A DNA stretch of 64,000 nt from Pochonia chlamydosporia 170 (Eukaryota > Ascomycota > Sordariomycetes > Hypocreales > Clavicipitaceae). The notes under the pieces are model-generated. The model ran no database searches. It was given only the letters and a program-made list of their open reading frames with translations, and was not told the DNA's origin. The stretch is from positions 124,001 through 188,000 of the forward strand of contig NW_019154050.1 of assembly GCF_001653235.2 (NCBI RefSeq), given 5' to 3'. The translations under genes were made by a program, and so were the position numbers. Shown one piece after another: positions 43,927 to 54,014 of this stretch (positions within the stretch are counted from its first letter, which is position 1; each line of letters begins with the position of its first letter).

Positions 43927-46802
43927 ATGGCGCACCCTCCAGGCTTCCCCGAACCGTCTGAAACGCTACCTGTCGACTCAGCAGATGAATCTATTAGTGA
44001 CTCCGATGAATGTAACGAGATCGATGAATCTGAGGATTGGAATGGTGAACCATGGGAGGCGGTCTTTCCATCGGACTCTCCTCTTCTAACAACAACTTAT
44101 GAGTCTCTTGAGTTGCTCCTCGACAGCCTAAAGGAGTTTTGTGTTCAGAATCGGATGGGCCTCATCACGATACGAAGTCAAAAGAATAAGGCGAAGACTA
44201 GAACAATAAAATGTGAGCTTGTCTGTGATAAGAGTCGGTATTATAAGCCCAGAGAGTCAATCGCCAAAATACGGAACACGAATACAACGAAGTTGGCCGC
44301 CAACTGCCCGTTCAAAGTTATCGTTCAGTCCCTCCATGCCAACAACTACGAATGGTCCATGAGAGTTGTCAGCTCCCTTCATCGAGACCACGGGCCATCA
44401 CAAGGCCTCACCGAGCACTACCAATGGAGAAAGTTAACAGACGAACAAATGAACCTCCTGAAAGATCTTTGTCTTGACAAGACGATCTCTTCTCGATCCG
44501 TTCATAAGCAACTGTGCCAAAAGTGGCCTCAGATTGCTATTCGCAGGACAGATATATATAACTGGCGATGGAAAGTCAACCAAGCCAAACGTCAAGGCTA
44601 CGGCCCCGCCAATGACTTTGTACGGACGCTCTCTGAGTCGAAGAGAGTCTGGATATGGGGCTTAGACTGGATTCATGATGAGTTCCGTTTTCGAAATGCC
44701 GCTTGGGCTTATCATAAAGGGGGAAAGATGTGGCAACAATTCTCGTCATGTCTCCAGATTGACGCTACATATAAGACCAACTGCTATAAAATGCCTTTGG
44801 TTACTGTCGTAACTGTATCGTCGGAGAAGACGTCCATGCCAATTTGTTATGGCCTTCTTAATAACGAACAAGTTGCTACTTATGAGTGGTTCCTCCAACA
44901 GCTGTCGAGATTCCAACAAGCAGGCAACATCGCGCCGCCAAAAGTTATTATCACGGATAAGGACGACCAGCTGCGTGCTGCAGCACGGCAAATATTTCCT
45001 AATGCGCAACTTCAGCTATGTGTCTTCCATATCAACAGCAATGTGGTCTTATCTATTAAGAAGTGGTGGAAGAAAACCGATGGCTCTGAGACAGATAGCG
45101 ATAGTGACAATGCAGATACTGCTGACATTCAAGAGATGGAACGTGGGAATGTCAACGTTAAAGATATGAAGGATTCCAAACTTGGCCCTGTTCCCAAACG
45201 AGTATTAAAAACTCGAGCTGGTCTGTACCTCCTCTGGAGACATATGGTATTTAGCAGATCGGAGGACGAGTTCAAATCAAGCATGGCGGCAACTTCAAGA
45301 GACCTTTGAACACCAGGAGCGCATTCTGAGTTATCTCAAGAGCACATATTTACCTTTGAAGAAAGAATGGGCATGCTGCTATACTCGCCATTATCGGAAC
45401 TTCGGTTTGATTACGACAGCACCGGCCGAGTCAAACCATCATTCTCTGAAGACCTACAACCTATCCCTTCGGTCCGACCTCCCTGATGTCGAAGAGGCCA
45501 CAGCTAGTCAGACAGTGGATAAACGTCTGCTATATAAAGACAAAATACAACAAGCAAACACCACCATTCGGAACCAGTTCTCAGGAAGAGAGTGGCTTGG
45601 CCAGCTGCCTTTAAGTGTCACTCGTTGGGCACTAGACCAACTCAACGAGATCCACAGGCTTATGGAATCAGGCCAGATCTCCAAGAAGCCTTTACTAGCG
45701 TGTACAGGCTCTACTAAGGCTCAATACGGCTTGCCTTGTGCTCACATGCTCCTCAGGTTAGCTGATCAAGATAAGCCACTGAAGAGGGAAGACTTGGATC
45801 CATTTTGGCACATCAAACGATCTCGAGAAATTGACGATCCTCTTCTTCAGGTACAGCGTCCTCCGATGGGAATACCCAAGGGCAGCGCTCCTAATAGTGC
45901 GAATAGTGCGTGTGGACACCCCAAACTGCTCCTTCAGTGCGTTTGACTGGGCCACACTAAACCACCAGTGCGTTTGAAACAGCTGGACTGAACTAGCAGT
46001 GTGCCTGAGCAACCCCACACTACACTGTTAGTCCGTCTGTCACCATCAGACAACACCATGGTGCAAGCCACAATTTGCACTAGTAGTGTGAAACGTGCCA
46101 CAAAATTGCCCCCACCTTCAATTTCCCAGTTCAGCTCCCTCACTGCTCACTGACCAATGGTCGTTGCCCAGCTTCATCTGGCACTATTAGTACCACTATT
46201 AGTGGGCGACCTTCGCACTGAACCAGTCGCCCGTGTGGTCGGGTTGCACTACACTGTCAGTGTAATTTAACAACACCGCACTGAACTATCAGTGTGGTGC
46301 AAGAAACGTACACTGAACTAATAGTGTATGCACTAATAGTGTGCGCTGCAGTGTGCACCAATAGTACAGTTTTCAGCTCGCACTATTAGGAGCGCTGCCC
46401 AAGGGACAACCACAAAATGGCGAACCATTTGGCAACGAACGTGCGATTCCCGATCATCAACTTGCGCCTCAAGGGTCAACACGAAGTGGCGTTAAGAGGT
46501 CAGCACGTCGGAACTACTCTCAATTCGAGCTAGGGTCAACTCTTGACGAGGAAGACGCAGCCGACCTACCAGACCAACAACAGCCTCGGCGAAAGCGGAG
46601 TAAAGTTTCTGCTAGAGTCACAACTCGAGTTACTCGTCAACAGGCAAAGGGACACAGGGGCGGGAATAATCCAGCTAAACAGCATCATTCTCCAGATGTA
46701 GAGGAGGACCATAAAATAACGAAGATTTTGCTTGCGAAGAGACAGAAAAAGTGGAAGGAAAAGGAAAAGGTTGGTGATAGCATTGTAGTTGCAACGGATT
46801 AA
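43927..46802 (+). pseudogene. MULE transposase, one frameshift and one MITE insertion
   Basis: From MAHPPGFPEPSE an acidic start leads to a FAR1-type DNA-binding region (CELVCDKSRYYKPR...NCPFKVIV...HRDHGP) and then the MULE domain, with catalytic Asp in CLQIDATYKTN, Asp in VIITDKDDQLRAA and Glu in TAPAESNHHSLK. A SWIM zinc motif follows (YGLPCAHML). One extra base near 45277 shifts the frame between EDEFK and the following QAWRQLQE-type sequence. The MITE at 45883-46397 interrupts it again. Counting one copy of its target duplication, the frame runs on to a basic C-terminus (LLAKRQKKWKEKEK) and TAA at 46800-46802. Without these two events it would be a full-size Hop-like transposase. Confidence 0.85.
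45883..46397. mobile_element. 515-bp hAT-type MITE inside the MULE gene
   Basis: Inverted termini CAGCGCTCCTAATAGTGCG (left) and its inverse (right). An exact 8-bp duplication CCCAAGGG lies at 45875-45882 and 46398-46405. The interior has no gene but many copies of ACTGAAC, TAGTGTG and CACTATTAG in both orientations, like transposase-binding arrays. The 8-bp duplication and CAG start point to a hAT source; no transposase with these termini is in the window. Confidence 0.88.
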
Positions 46803-47001
46803 GGTAGGAAGTCACCCTGGGGTGGTAGCAAAATACTACTCAGGCACTGTAAGTAGTTGTTGGTATGGTGGAAATACTGGAGATATCACTTGCAGCAAAT
46901 TTGACCGGGACATTATCGGAGACTGCTGTGGCTGAATGTGGGGGGGGTGCGTCCGAATAGAGATTTGGGTGCGTCCGATTAAAGACTGTCCAAAACAAAA
47001 G

Positions 47002-47274
47002 ATGCCTGGCGAAATCGTCAACCAACCCACTGCCAACCAGGAACTCCTTCCAGTTCATCCTGCCAATACGATTGAATCCCGGCAGCCAGTGAGTGTTTTC
47101 TCTGTGCGCTATTTGCATTTAATTGCTCCATTGTGAGTATTGCCTAGTTGCTGAGCATGCGAAATTTGGTAGACTGTCGAACCACAGATGAATACCGATG
47201 TTCCTATACTTCGCGGCGGAGAATATGCTTCTTGCGACTTTTGTTGTTGCGGCTGTTCTGAAGAATGTTGTTAA
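47002..47274 (+). CDS. 62-residue cysteine-rich protein (family 1, copy 1)
   Basis: Exon 1 (47002-47088) and exon 2 (47173-47274) flank an 84-nt GTGAGT...AG intron. The protein starts MPGEIVNQPTANQE and ends LRGGEYASCDFCCCGCSEECC: seven Cys in the last 13 residues. No signal peptide or membrane segment is visible. The gene at 61559-61830 has the same length, intron position and Cys pattern, so it is a real gene family. The C-terminal cluster could bind metal or be lipid-modified; function unknown. The MULE ends 11 bp before the start codon and must have separated it from its promoter. Confidence 0.7.
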
Positions 47275-47689
47275 TCATATGCTGGTTGCTCGCGAGCTAA
47301 GTTAATTCGCGCAAGCGCATGAGATTCAACGAGGGCCTGTCACATCTTGGGAGCCATTAGTCTGAGTGAATACAATATTTAATTTCCTATAACTACCACG
47401 ATGTTCAGTGCAATGTAGCACACCACGTACCACAGTACAAATAAGCAGGGTTAGCCGTGGAAGTCGGCCTTGGAAGTGGAATAATCTCAGTCGACCACAG
47501 AAATGGTCAAACTAAGGACCAAAGTATGGGGGGTTTTTGACAATGGAATGGGATGACCTTTAGCGACATGGACCTAACCACGAGCTCGAGGCTCGCCTCG
47601 AGCTCTTGATCTTTCCTTTCTCCTTAGTTTTAGACGGACAATATGAAGGCATTCTTTGTTGAATAAACACGGGCTGAACCCTTTACACT
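47275..47689. other. spacer with a perfect hairpin
   Basis: No gene recognised. GAGCTCGAGG-CTCG-CCTCGAGCTC (47582-47605) is a perfect 10-bp inverted repeat with a 4-base loop. Its role is unknown. Confidence 0.4.
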
Positions 47690-47830
47690 GGGCAATGTAA
47701 TGTAATGTAATTTATTTACGCCCGGAGGGATTACAACATCCCTAAAGGGCCATAACGATGCGCTATTTGCTTATTCTACCCTGTAAGCTGTACACCTAAA
47801 GCCCAACATACACTAGGCAATTGATACCCG
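47690..47830 (-). repeat. probable 3' end of a Tad-type LINE
   Basis: Read on the minus strand, GGGATGTTGTAATCCCTCC and GGCGTAAATAAATTACATT lead into an ATTAC repeat, the usual form of a LINE 3' tail. A related end lies at 25385-25440. The hAT at 47842 inserted next to or into it. Confidence 0.4.
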
Positions 47831-47841
47831 GGCATGACACT

Positions 47842-50755
47842 CAGTGATGTAAATAGTGTGGCCGTAAATAAGACGATATCGTATTCAATATCGTATTGCC
47901 TGCACGATATAAAAATACCGTGCAGTGCAAGAAAAATAGAAAACCGTGCGGTGCAGTGCGAGGTCGTTTGAATATCGTTTAATATGATATTCATGCAGTG
48001 CAAATACGGTGCAACACGAGTAATACGAGGCCCTTGCTGTACGCATCAGGCGTAATGAATGAAGATCCCAATTGAAGGACTTCTCTGCAATAAAGCGTGT
48101 CAGCCCCTGAAATTTCACTTCCTTCGTCGACAATTCTTAATCTAATACATAATGACTTCTCAACACTCAGGTATTGCGGCTTCCTTCGCGGCCATATCAT
48201 CTCAAACATCCCTAGTGGCTGATTCATCAGCTGCCAGCGACAACGGAGATTCTGACATCGGAGAAACGTATACTTCGCCGCTGTCGCCTTCTCAATTTAA
48301 GAAGAAGAAGCGTACATCGAAGATATGGGACCATACGCCTTTCGGAAAAAACGAGATCGTCCGTAATACGGAAGGTCAGATTATCTGGCGTTGCAAATAC
48401 TGCAAAGGGAAGCCTGCCGAATATCTCGAAAATGGAGGCACAGCTCATATCTACAAGCACCTTAAATCGCACAATACTCTTGGTATATTGACGCCCAACG
48501 AAGAAAGGGCGGCTAAAACAAGGAACCATCTTGAGGAGGCTTTCTCACGGATGTCTCAAAGCGCGAACCCCCTTAAACGCCGTCGACACGATGACGAACC
48601 GACAGATCTCAACGCTGATAAATTTGAGCAACTGTATGTAAAGTGGATTGCGGACTGCGGGGTCGCACTTCGTATGGCAACAAGAGAAACTTTTCGAGCC
48701 GTACTCAAGTTCCTCAATCCTGGCGTGCTCTCAATCTTACCTACGTCACATCAGACGATTCGCGAGTGGGTAATGCGAACGTTCGAGACGCAAAAGCGGC
48801 GTATGCGGCAAGTTCTTCAATCAGCCGTCTCGAGAATACACTTCACCGTCGATTTGTGGTCCTCTCCAAATAAGCTTGGCATCCTTGGCGTTGTTGCACA
48901 CTTTATTGACAGCAACGGCGAGTTGGTTTCCTATTGCGTTGCTCTACGAGAGGTGCATGGTAAGCATTCAGGGGAGAACCAGGCTCAGATTGTGATGGAT
49001 GTTGTCGAGGACTACGGAATTGTCACCCAGGTTGGATATTTTGTTTCGGACAATGCAGATTCAAATGATACATTGATGAATACTCTACAGAACTTGTTAA
49101 ACGAGAGGCATGATATCTTATATGACGCGAAACATCACCGCCTTCGTTGCAATGGTCATACTATCAATCTGGCAGCACACGCATTTATGTTTCCAAAAGC
49201 GGCACCAGTGGAAGCACCTACGAAAAATAAGATCAAGAAGGAGACCACGAGCGAATATATCAAACCTTCAGAATCTGATATATTGAAATGGAGGAAGGCT
49301 GGTCCTCTTGGCAAGCTCCACAACATCGTTGTTTTTATCCGGTGTAGTCCCCAACGTATACAGAGGTTTAAAGAGATCAGCGACAAGAAGGGACTTCTTC
49401 GCGACAACGATACAAGGTGGAACTCCAAGTACTATATGACCGCGAGAACTATTGAACTTGCAGATCAAATTGATTACTTTTGTTCCAAGGAGAAGGACCT
49501 GAAGCTTGACTCCCTTTCAGAGCAAGACTGGGTTGAGCTGAGAAAAGTTTGCAATTTCCTCAAATCATTCGCTGATGCAACCAAGGCTACAGAAGGTCAC
49601 GCGCATACGATTGACCGAACGTTGCCGATAATGGACTTCCTGCTTAGTAAATTTGAGGCTGCACGAATCGAATACGGAAATGACGCCTTTATGGCGCCAT
49701 GCGTTGAGGCAGGGTGGGCGAAATTCGACGCGTATTACACTCTTACAGAACGTTCATCTGCATATGTTGCAGCCATTGTCCTCAGTCCTCATAGAAAGTG
49801 GCACTACTTTGATGTCGCCTGGGAGGACCATCCTGAGTGGATTGAAAGTAGTAAGACCGCCGTAGAAGGTCTCTGGAAGTCTCGTTACGCACCAGTCGCC
49901 AAAATGGCTGAGTCGGGAGCTCAGTCCCTGGTTGACAAGCCGCTGGTGAGTAATTCGTTCCTTGCATGGGAAGATGACCAAGAAGATCTCGGTCTTCCTA
50001 CCCAATTTGACGAGTATCAGAATTATATATCAGGTCCAAGGGTCAAGGTAAAAGACGTACGAAAGTGGTGGCTTGAAGACACACAACAAACACTCTATCC
50101 AAACCTGTCCAAAATGGCGCTTGATCTTTTGTCAATTCCAGCGATGTCTGCCGAGCCAGAGCGCCTCTTCTCTGACACTAAAATCACCCTTCAGGATCGC
50201 AGAAATAGGCTAGGTATTGACATAATTGAGGCAATTGAGTGCATAAAATCCTGGTCGAAGACTCACGAAGTGGCTTGGGTTGACGACATTGGACTTGTTT
50301 TGGATTCAGCAATAATGGAAGAGGGTGAGCAACGGGCGACATAGTATCCTGACAATATGAGCACTAGTGAGTATGTAGAAAATGGGAGTGACGTTGAGTA
50401 GTTCAGCCGTGTCGCCAATCTGCGCCTCTGATCTAACACAATTGAGGTTGAAAGAACCGTTTCTCAAGCGCTCCCATCTCTTGAAAAGAGCAAACTATTA
50501 CACGTTGGCTGCGAATAGCTTCGTCATTCACGGTTGGTGAGACATTGTAGAACCTCAACCTTACTCAATTGGGTTAGCTTCATGCCTGGGCCATGCGGCT
50601 CTTTGCACGCCGTGCGGTATGATATTACAATACGATATTGCTCAAATACAGTGCAATACCGTATACCGTGCAGTGCAGCAAATTCCTAAACAATACAGTG
50701 CAGTGTGAGGTTAAAAAAATATCGTATACGGTATTTTGCACTATTTACTTCACTG
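47842..50755 (+). mobile_element. hAT element, copy D
   Basis: 2,914 bp. Left end CAGTGATGTAAATAGTG, right end CACTATTTACTTCACTG. Subterminal CGTGCAGTGC / ACAGTGCAGTG motifs and AT-rich ATATCGTAT repeats lie at both ends. The flanking 8-mers differ (ATGACACT, AACCAGAG), so the neighbours do not record one insertion. Confidence 0.8.
48152..50344 (+). CDS. hAT transposase, apparently intact (copy D)
   Basis: A single 730-residue frame without intron. The BED finger (WRCKYCKGKPAEYLENGG...HLKSH) lies near residues 75-112. Core motifs are FTVDLWSSPNKLGILGVVAHF and YFVSDNADSNDTLM; HHRLRCNGHTINLAAHAF follows with no intron at the site used in copies A-C. The C-terminal dimerisation block is LSIPAMSAEPERLFSDTKITLQDRRNRLGIDIIEAIE. 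Both termini are present. It is a different family from A-C (different termini) and may be active. Confidence 0.9.
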   Translation: MTSQHSGIAASFAAISSQTSLVADSSAASDNGDSDIGETYTSPLSPSQFKKKKRTSKIWDHTPFGKNEIVRNTEGQIIWRCKYCKGKPAEYLENGGTAHIYKHLKSHNTLGILTPNEERAAKTRNHLEEAFSRMSQSANPLKRRRHDDEPTDLNADKFEQLYVKWIADCGVALRMATRETFRAVLKFLNPGVLSILPTSHQTIREWVMRTFETQKRRMRQVLQSAVSRIHFTVDLWSSPNKLGILGVVAHFIDSNGELVSYCVALREVHGKHSGENQAQIVMDVVEDYGIVTQVGYFVSDNADSNDTLMNTLQNLLNERHDILYDAKHHRLRCNGHTINLAAHAFMFPKAAPVEAPTKNKIKKETTSEYIKPSESDILKWRKAGPLGKLHNIVVFIRCSPQRIQRFKEISDKKGLLRDNDTRWNSKYYMTARTIELADQIDYFCSKEKDLKLDSLSEQDWVELRKVCNFLKSFADATKATEGHAHTIDRTLPIMDFLLSKFEAARIEYGNDAFMAPCVEAGWAKFDAYYTLTERSSAYVAAIVLSPHRKWHYFDVAWEDHPEWIESSKTAVEGLWKSRYAPVAKMAESGAQSLVDKPLVSNSFLAWEDDQEDLGLPTQFDEYQNYISGPRVKVKDVRKWWLEDTQQTLYPNLSKMALDLLSIPAMSAEPERLFSDTKITLQDRRNRLGIDIIEAIECIKSWSKTHEVAWVDDIGLVLDSAIMEEGEQRAT

Positions 50756-51460
50756 AACCAGAGTCCTTCAACGAGCTGGGAATGTATCGGGACCTAGTCA
50801 TGCTGTGGATAATTGCGGCCGTCGGTTCTGTTATCCTGTAGGTCAATCGCACGAAATCTCGTAGGTTAGTTTGCTAACGGAATTTGAAGTGTCATGTTGT
50901 ACATATGTCTGTTGGGGTTTTGGGGCGAGTAGCCATAATCGTGACATCGTTCTGCAATCAGATCGACTCATGTCAGGGACGTTTTGTTAAGGGAATTGCT
51001 ACGCGGGCATGATCCTTACACGGGCATGACTTTCATCACTCCTGATTCGTCCAGATTTTTTCTGTTAATATCTTGGATTCTGCCACATCTACCACAAGTA
51101 CCTAAACCACAGCTCACTATCACAAATATCTGACGCAACTAGAACAGCTTATTATACAACAAGATACCATTCTAACTTGTCTCTACAATCTTGATGAACT
51201 GCAGCAGTAATAACCGAGTGGCCACATTCTTTGGGGAGGTTGGAATAACAAGTAGCTCTGCGATGCATAATAACGACGTTCGAACTGCCCGAGATCACGG
51301 TTTCCCTTGTCCCACAGATATTTTTCGGATTGGCCAACAGTGATACGGAAGATGCGGTCTGTGATGTTGTTCGGAATAAGATGGAATCTAATAATTATTA
51401 GTAGTATATTATACATATCTCGCTCATTTTACCAGAACTTATAATGTTTACTTACTGATG
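50756..51460. other. spacer without recognised features
   Basis: No coding frame, RNA gene or repeat recognised on either strand. Confidence 0.35.
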
Positions 51461-51465
51461 GTATA

Positions 51466-51680
51466 TGTTGGAAGCGCAAGGCTTCTATTCGGGTGATAAT
51501 TATCACGCGGTTTGGGGTACTCGTAACTGGTTGATTGATGCTTGTTGAATTCATCTAGCTATAGATAACGTGCCCCTGTGTTGGTGTTGAGGCCTCCTCA
51601 CGTGAGGTCTGTTTCAGCCACCGTTTGAAGCCATTCGCAGGCTGCTGGCTCCGCCGCCAAAGACGGCGGTGGAAGCAACA
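51466..51680 (+). repeat. solo LTR, 215 bp (copy 2)
   Basis: TGTTGGAAGC...GGAAGCAACA with an exact 5-bp target duplication GTATA (51461-51465, 51681-51685), the signature of an LTR-retrotransposon insertion reduced to one LTR by recombination. It contains the CCGCCGCCAAAGACGGCGG hairpin near its 3' end. Confidence 0.8.
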
Positions 51681-51685
51681 GTATA

Positions 51686-52152
51686 AAATTGTGATTTAGA
51701 ACTTGAGCTTCCGTAATCCCCTTTGTTAAAAGGGTGGAGAGGGATCCGACCCCGACCCAATGCAGTTCATATTTTCGACATTTCGGGACAATGGAGACAA
51801 GAGTGTAACTAAAAAAACACGGGCGTAAAACTACCCATCGTACCGATACGTGGCATAACTTCACTGCCTGTACTCTACTGCAGCAGGTGATGATCCACTT
51901 TATGAGTGGATTTGCACCGGTATGTGGCATTTTATTTCGTATCATATTAGGGTTGTAGGCAAATATCAAGTTACGAGCTAGATATCTTTGGACAGTGGGC
52001 TTTTTTGGTCCTTGTTTTTCTATGTAACTAGATGGAATCTTCCAACCTTTTATAGCTGTCTTGTACTTTAGTGAAAAGTAGCTGCCGAGATTTTCCTTCT
52101 AGTTACATCCGATAACCCCTCAATATAATTGCTTTTGTAGTCAATAGTTATA
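51686..52152. other. spacer without recognised features
   Basis: No gene recognised. It ends with the TA target of the pogo element. Confidence 0.35.
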
Positions 52153-54012
52153 ACGTATGTGCATAGCGGGTCGCTCAACATAGCGAACCGCTCACCCAAT
52201 ACTACCTTTTCGTAAAGATTCCACCAAAAAACAACCACAACATAGGAAATCAACTAATCTTCGCTGGTATACTCTTCATTAGATATTTCCACATCAATCC
52301 GACATGTTCGTGCATTATGGCCGGGCTTGCCGCACACACCACATCGCCGACCCTTCCTCTCATCCCTTGGTTTGCGACCTCTCGTCCAGCGATCTTCTTG
52401 CTTTATCTGCTCATCCACGTCATTCTGATCCTGAAGAGCTTGTCCCTCGGCAATAGTCATGCTACCTCCTTGACGTAAACGTGTTTTTTGGCTCTACGCC
52501 GCTTACTTAGTAGTGCATTTGCCTCTCGAAGCTGGTTAACCTCAGCCTTTAAGAGGGCCATCTTGTGCATTATTCCGCATGTGCCCTTCGCAAATTGATC
52601 CATAGCGTCTAAAATTGATGTTGGTGAGCTTCCCTGATGGCGACTAATTCGTTTTTTAATATAATTAGTTTGTGAAGTTGCCTCGGTTGGGTTGTTTGGG
52701 GTCTTTGGAACCCACGGGTTTGGTAGCTCAAGTGCGGCTTCAACTGGTGTTGGAGTCCGTAGCCTTACATCTAGACGCGATAAGACACTATTTTGATCAA
52801 ATGGAACAAGTCCTGCGCCTCTAAAAGCTCCTTGGATATTTTCTTTGGTCATTGCGGCTTTAAAGGCGGTGCAAAACGCGGGAAAGAAGTCAGCTTGTGT
52901 GATGTGTGTAATGTGCGCCCTCATAAGTCCTTCAATTTCTTTGCCATATGCCTTCTTTAGCGGCCCAAAACAGCCAACATCTAATGGCTGAAGAATGTGG
53001 GATGAATGAGATGGCATACAAAGCGTAATAATCTTATGGTCTTTGCAGAATACCTCGAATTCGGTTGAGTGGTGACTTTCATGCCCATCTAGAATAAGAA
53101 GTCGATATGCGCCGCAACTTTTAGGTTTAGTATGCTTTTCGAAGTGCCGGATCCAATCTACGGCTTTCTCACTTGTAGTCCAGCCGTTGTGAGTTATAGA
53201 GATAACCCAATCCTTTGGTAGCGCGCTATCTTCATACCAGTTTCCAAGGTGAAACTGCCCCGCAGCTATGATAAATGGCGGGATAGCTTCGCCTCGGGAA
53301 TTAGTAGACTGGAGTACTGAAACCCATTTTCTGTCACCTGGTTGAGCTAAAGTTGGTTTGCCATGTCTATCTGAGCTTGTAATAACCATAGTGGTCGAGA
53401 TTATGCCCATCATAAAGCCAGTCTCATCAAAGTTGTGGAAATCCTCGTCTAGTATGCCGTATTTCGCGACGGTGTTCCGTACAAGCTCAAACCAAGGCTC
53501 AATTATCTTTGGATCTTCGCATAAGGCCCTCTGATAGTCATATCTACGCGTAAACGCGTGGTAAGCTCTTGGTGGCGCTTAACAAAGTTTGAAGCCCATC
53601 GTGATCCCACGGGAGGCGCGTCGCGATCCGCGAGCAGTCGATTTGCTATATCTTGCACCCCACTAAGCCGAGGAGGAAATGATCGCGAATCTAGGTCAAG
53701 AATATATTCAACAATTGTTAATTCCTCTATATTTGTAAGTTTTCGACAATTAGGCATAGTATCGCGTCTTGCAGTAACACCGTTAATCCGATCCTTGAGC
53801 GTGCTAAATGGAACTTTGTAGATCGCTGCGGCTGCTCGAATGCTTAGATTAGAGTTATGTTGTATAGCTTGGTAGGCTAAGATTATGTTTTTCTCTTTTT
53901 TTACAGAGTCCATGATTTTTCGTTGAGAAGTAAGTAAATAAAGAATGATGGTTCCATTTGCCCTGTGGAGTGAGCGGTTCGCTATGTTGAGCGACCCGCT
54001 ATGCACATACGT
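52153..54012 (-). mobile_element. pogo-type element with perfect 43-bp TIRs
   Basis: 1,860 bp flanked by TA (52151-52152, 54013-54014). The inverted termini (52153-52195 and 53970-54012) start ACGTATGTGCATAGCGGGTC and are identical over 43 bp. The perfect TIRs argue for recent insertion although the gene carries frameshifts. Confidence 0.92.
52254..53913 (-). pseudogene. pogo-type transposase with two frame breaks
   Basis: From MDSVKKEKNIILAYQAIQHN (53913): psq-type HTH (LSIRAAAAIYKVPFSTLKDR), CENP-B-type domain (LTNIEELTIVEYILDLDSRSF...GSRWASNFVKRHQELTTR), DDE core with FDETGFMMG, LLILDGHESHHSTEF and ILQPLDVGCF, then LLSKRRRAKKHVYVKEVA. One base is missing near 53555 (TTRLRVDM where relatives read TTRFTRRYDYQR), and the reading resumes in the next frame. 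The core frame ends at TGA overlapping ATG (ATGA, 52457-52460), and the next frame encodes a CCHC knuckle (RRCGVCGKPGHNARTC) to 52254. Relatives usually carry this knuckle on the same protein, so the overlap is probably a second frameshift. Confidence 0.85.
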
Positions 54013-54014
54013 TA

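Larger units (their letters stand above)
43515..46990 (+). mobile_element. MULE (Hop-like) element interrupted by a MITE
   Basis: It is bounded by 24-bp inverted termini starting GACAGTCTTTAATCGGACGC (43515-43538, 46967-46990), with an exact 8-bp duplication CAAAACAA outside (43507-43514, 46991-46998). The right terminus carries an internal duplication of the CGGACGCACCC segment that the left lacks. The transposase gene fills the interior and contains a second transposon. Confidence 0.85.

Noticed and set aside
45883..46397. CRISPR-like or satellite array
   Set aside because: The short repeats vary in spacing and orientation; termini and the 8-bp duplication show a MITE.
47582..47605. Perfect hairpin as a transcription terminator
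   Set aside because: Such terminators are bacterial; in this fungal setting no role can be assigned.
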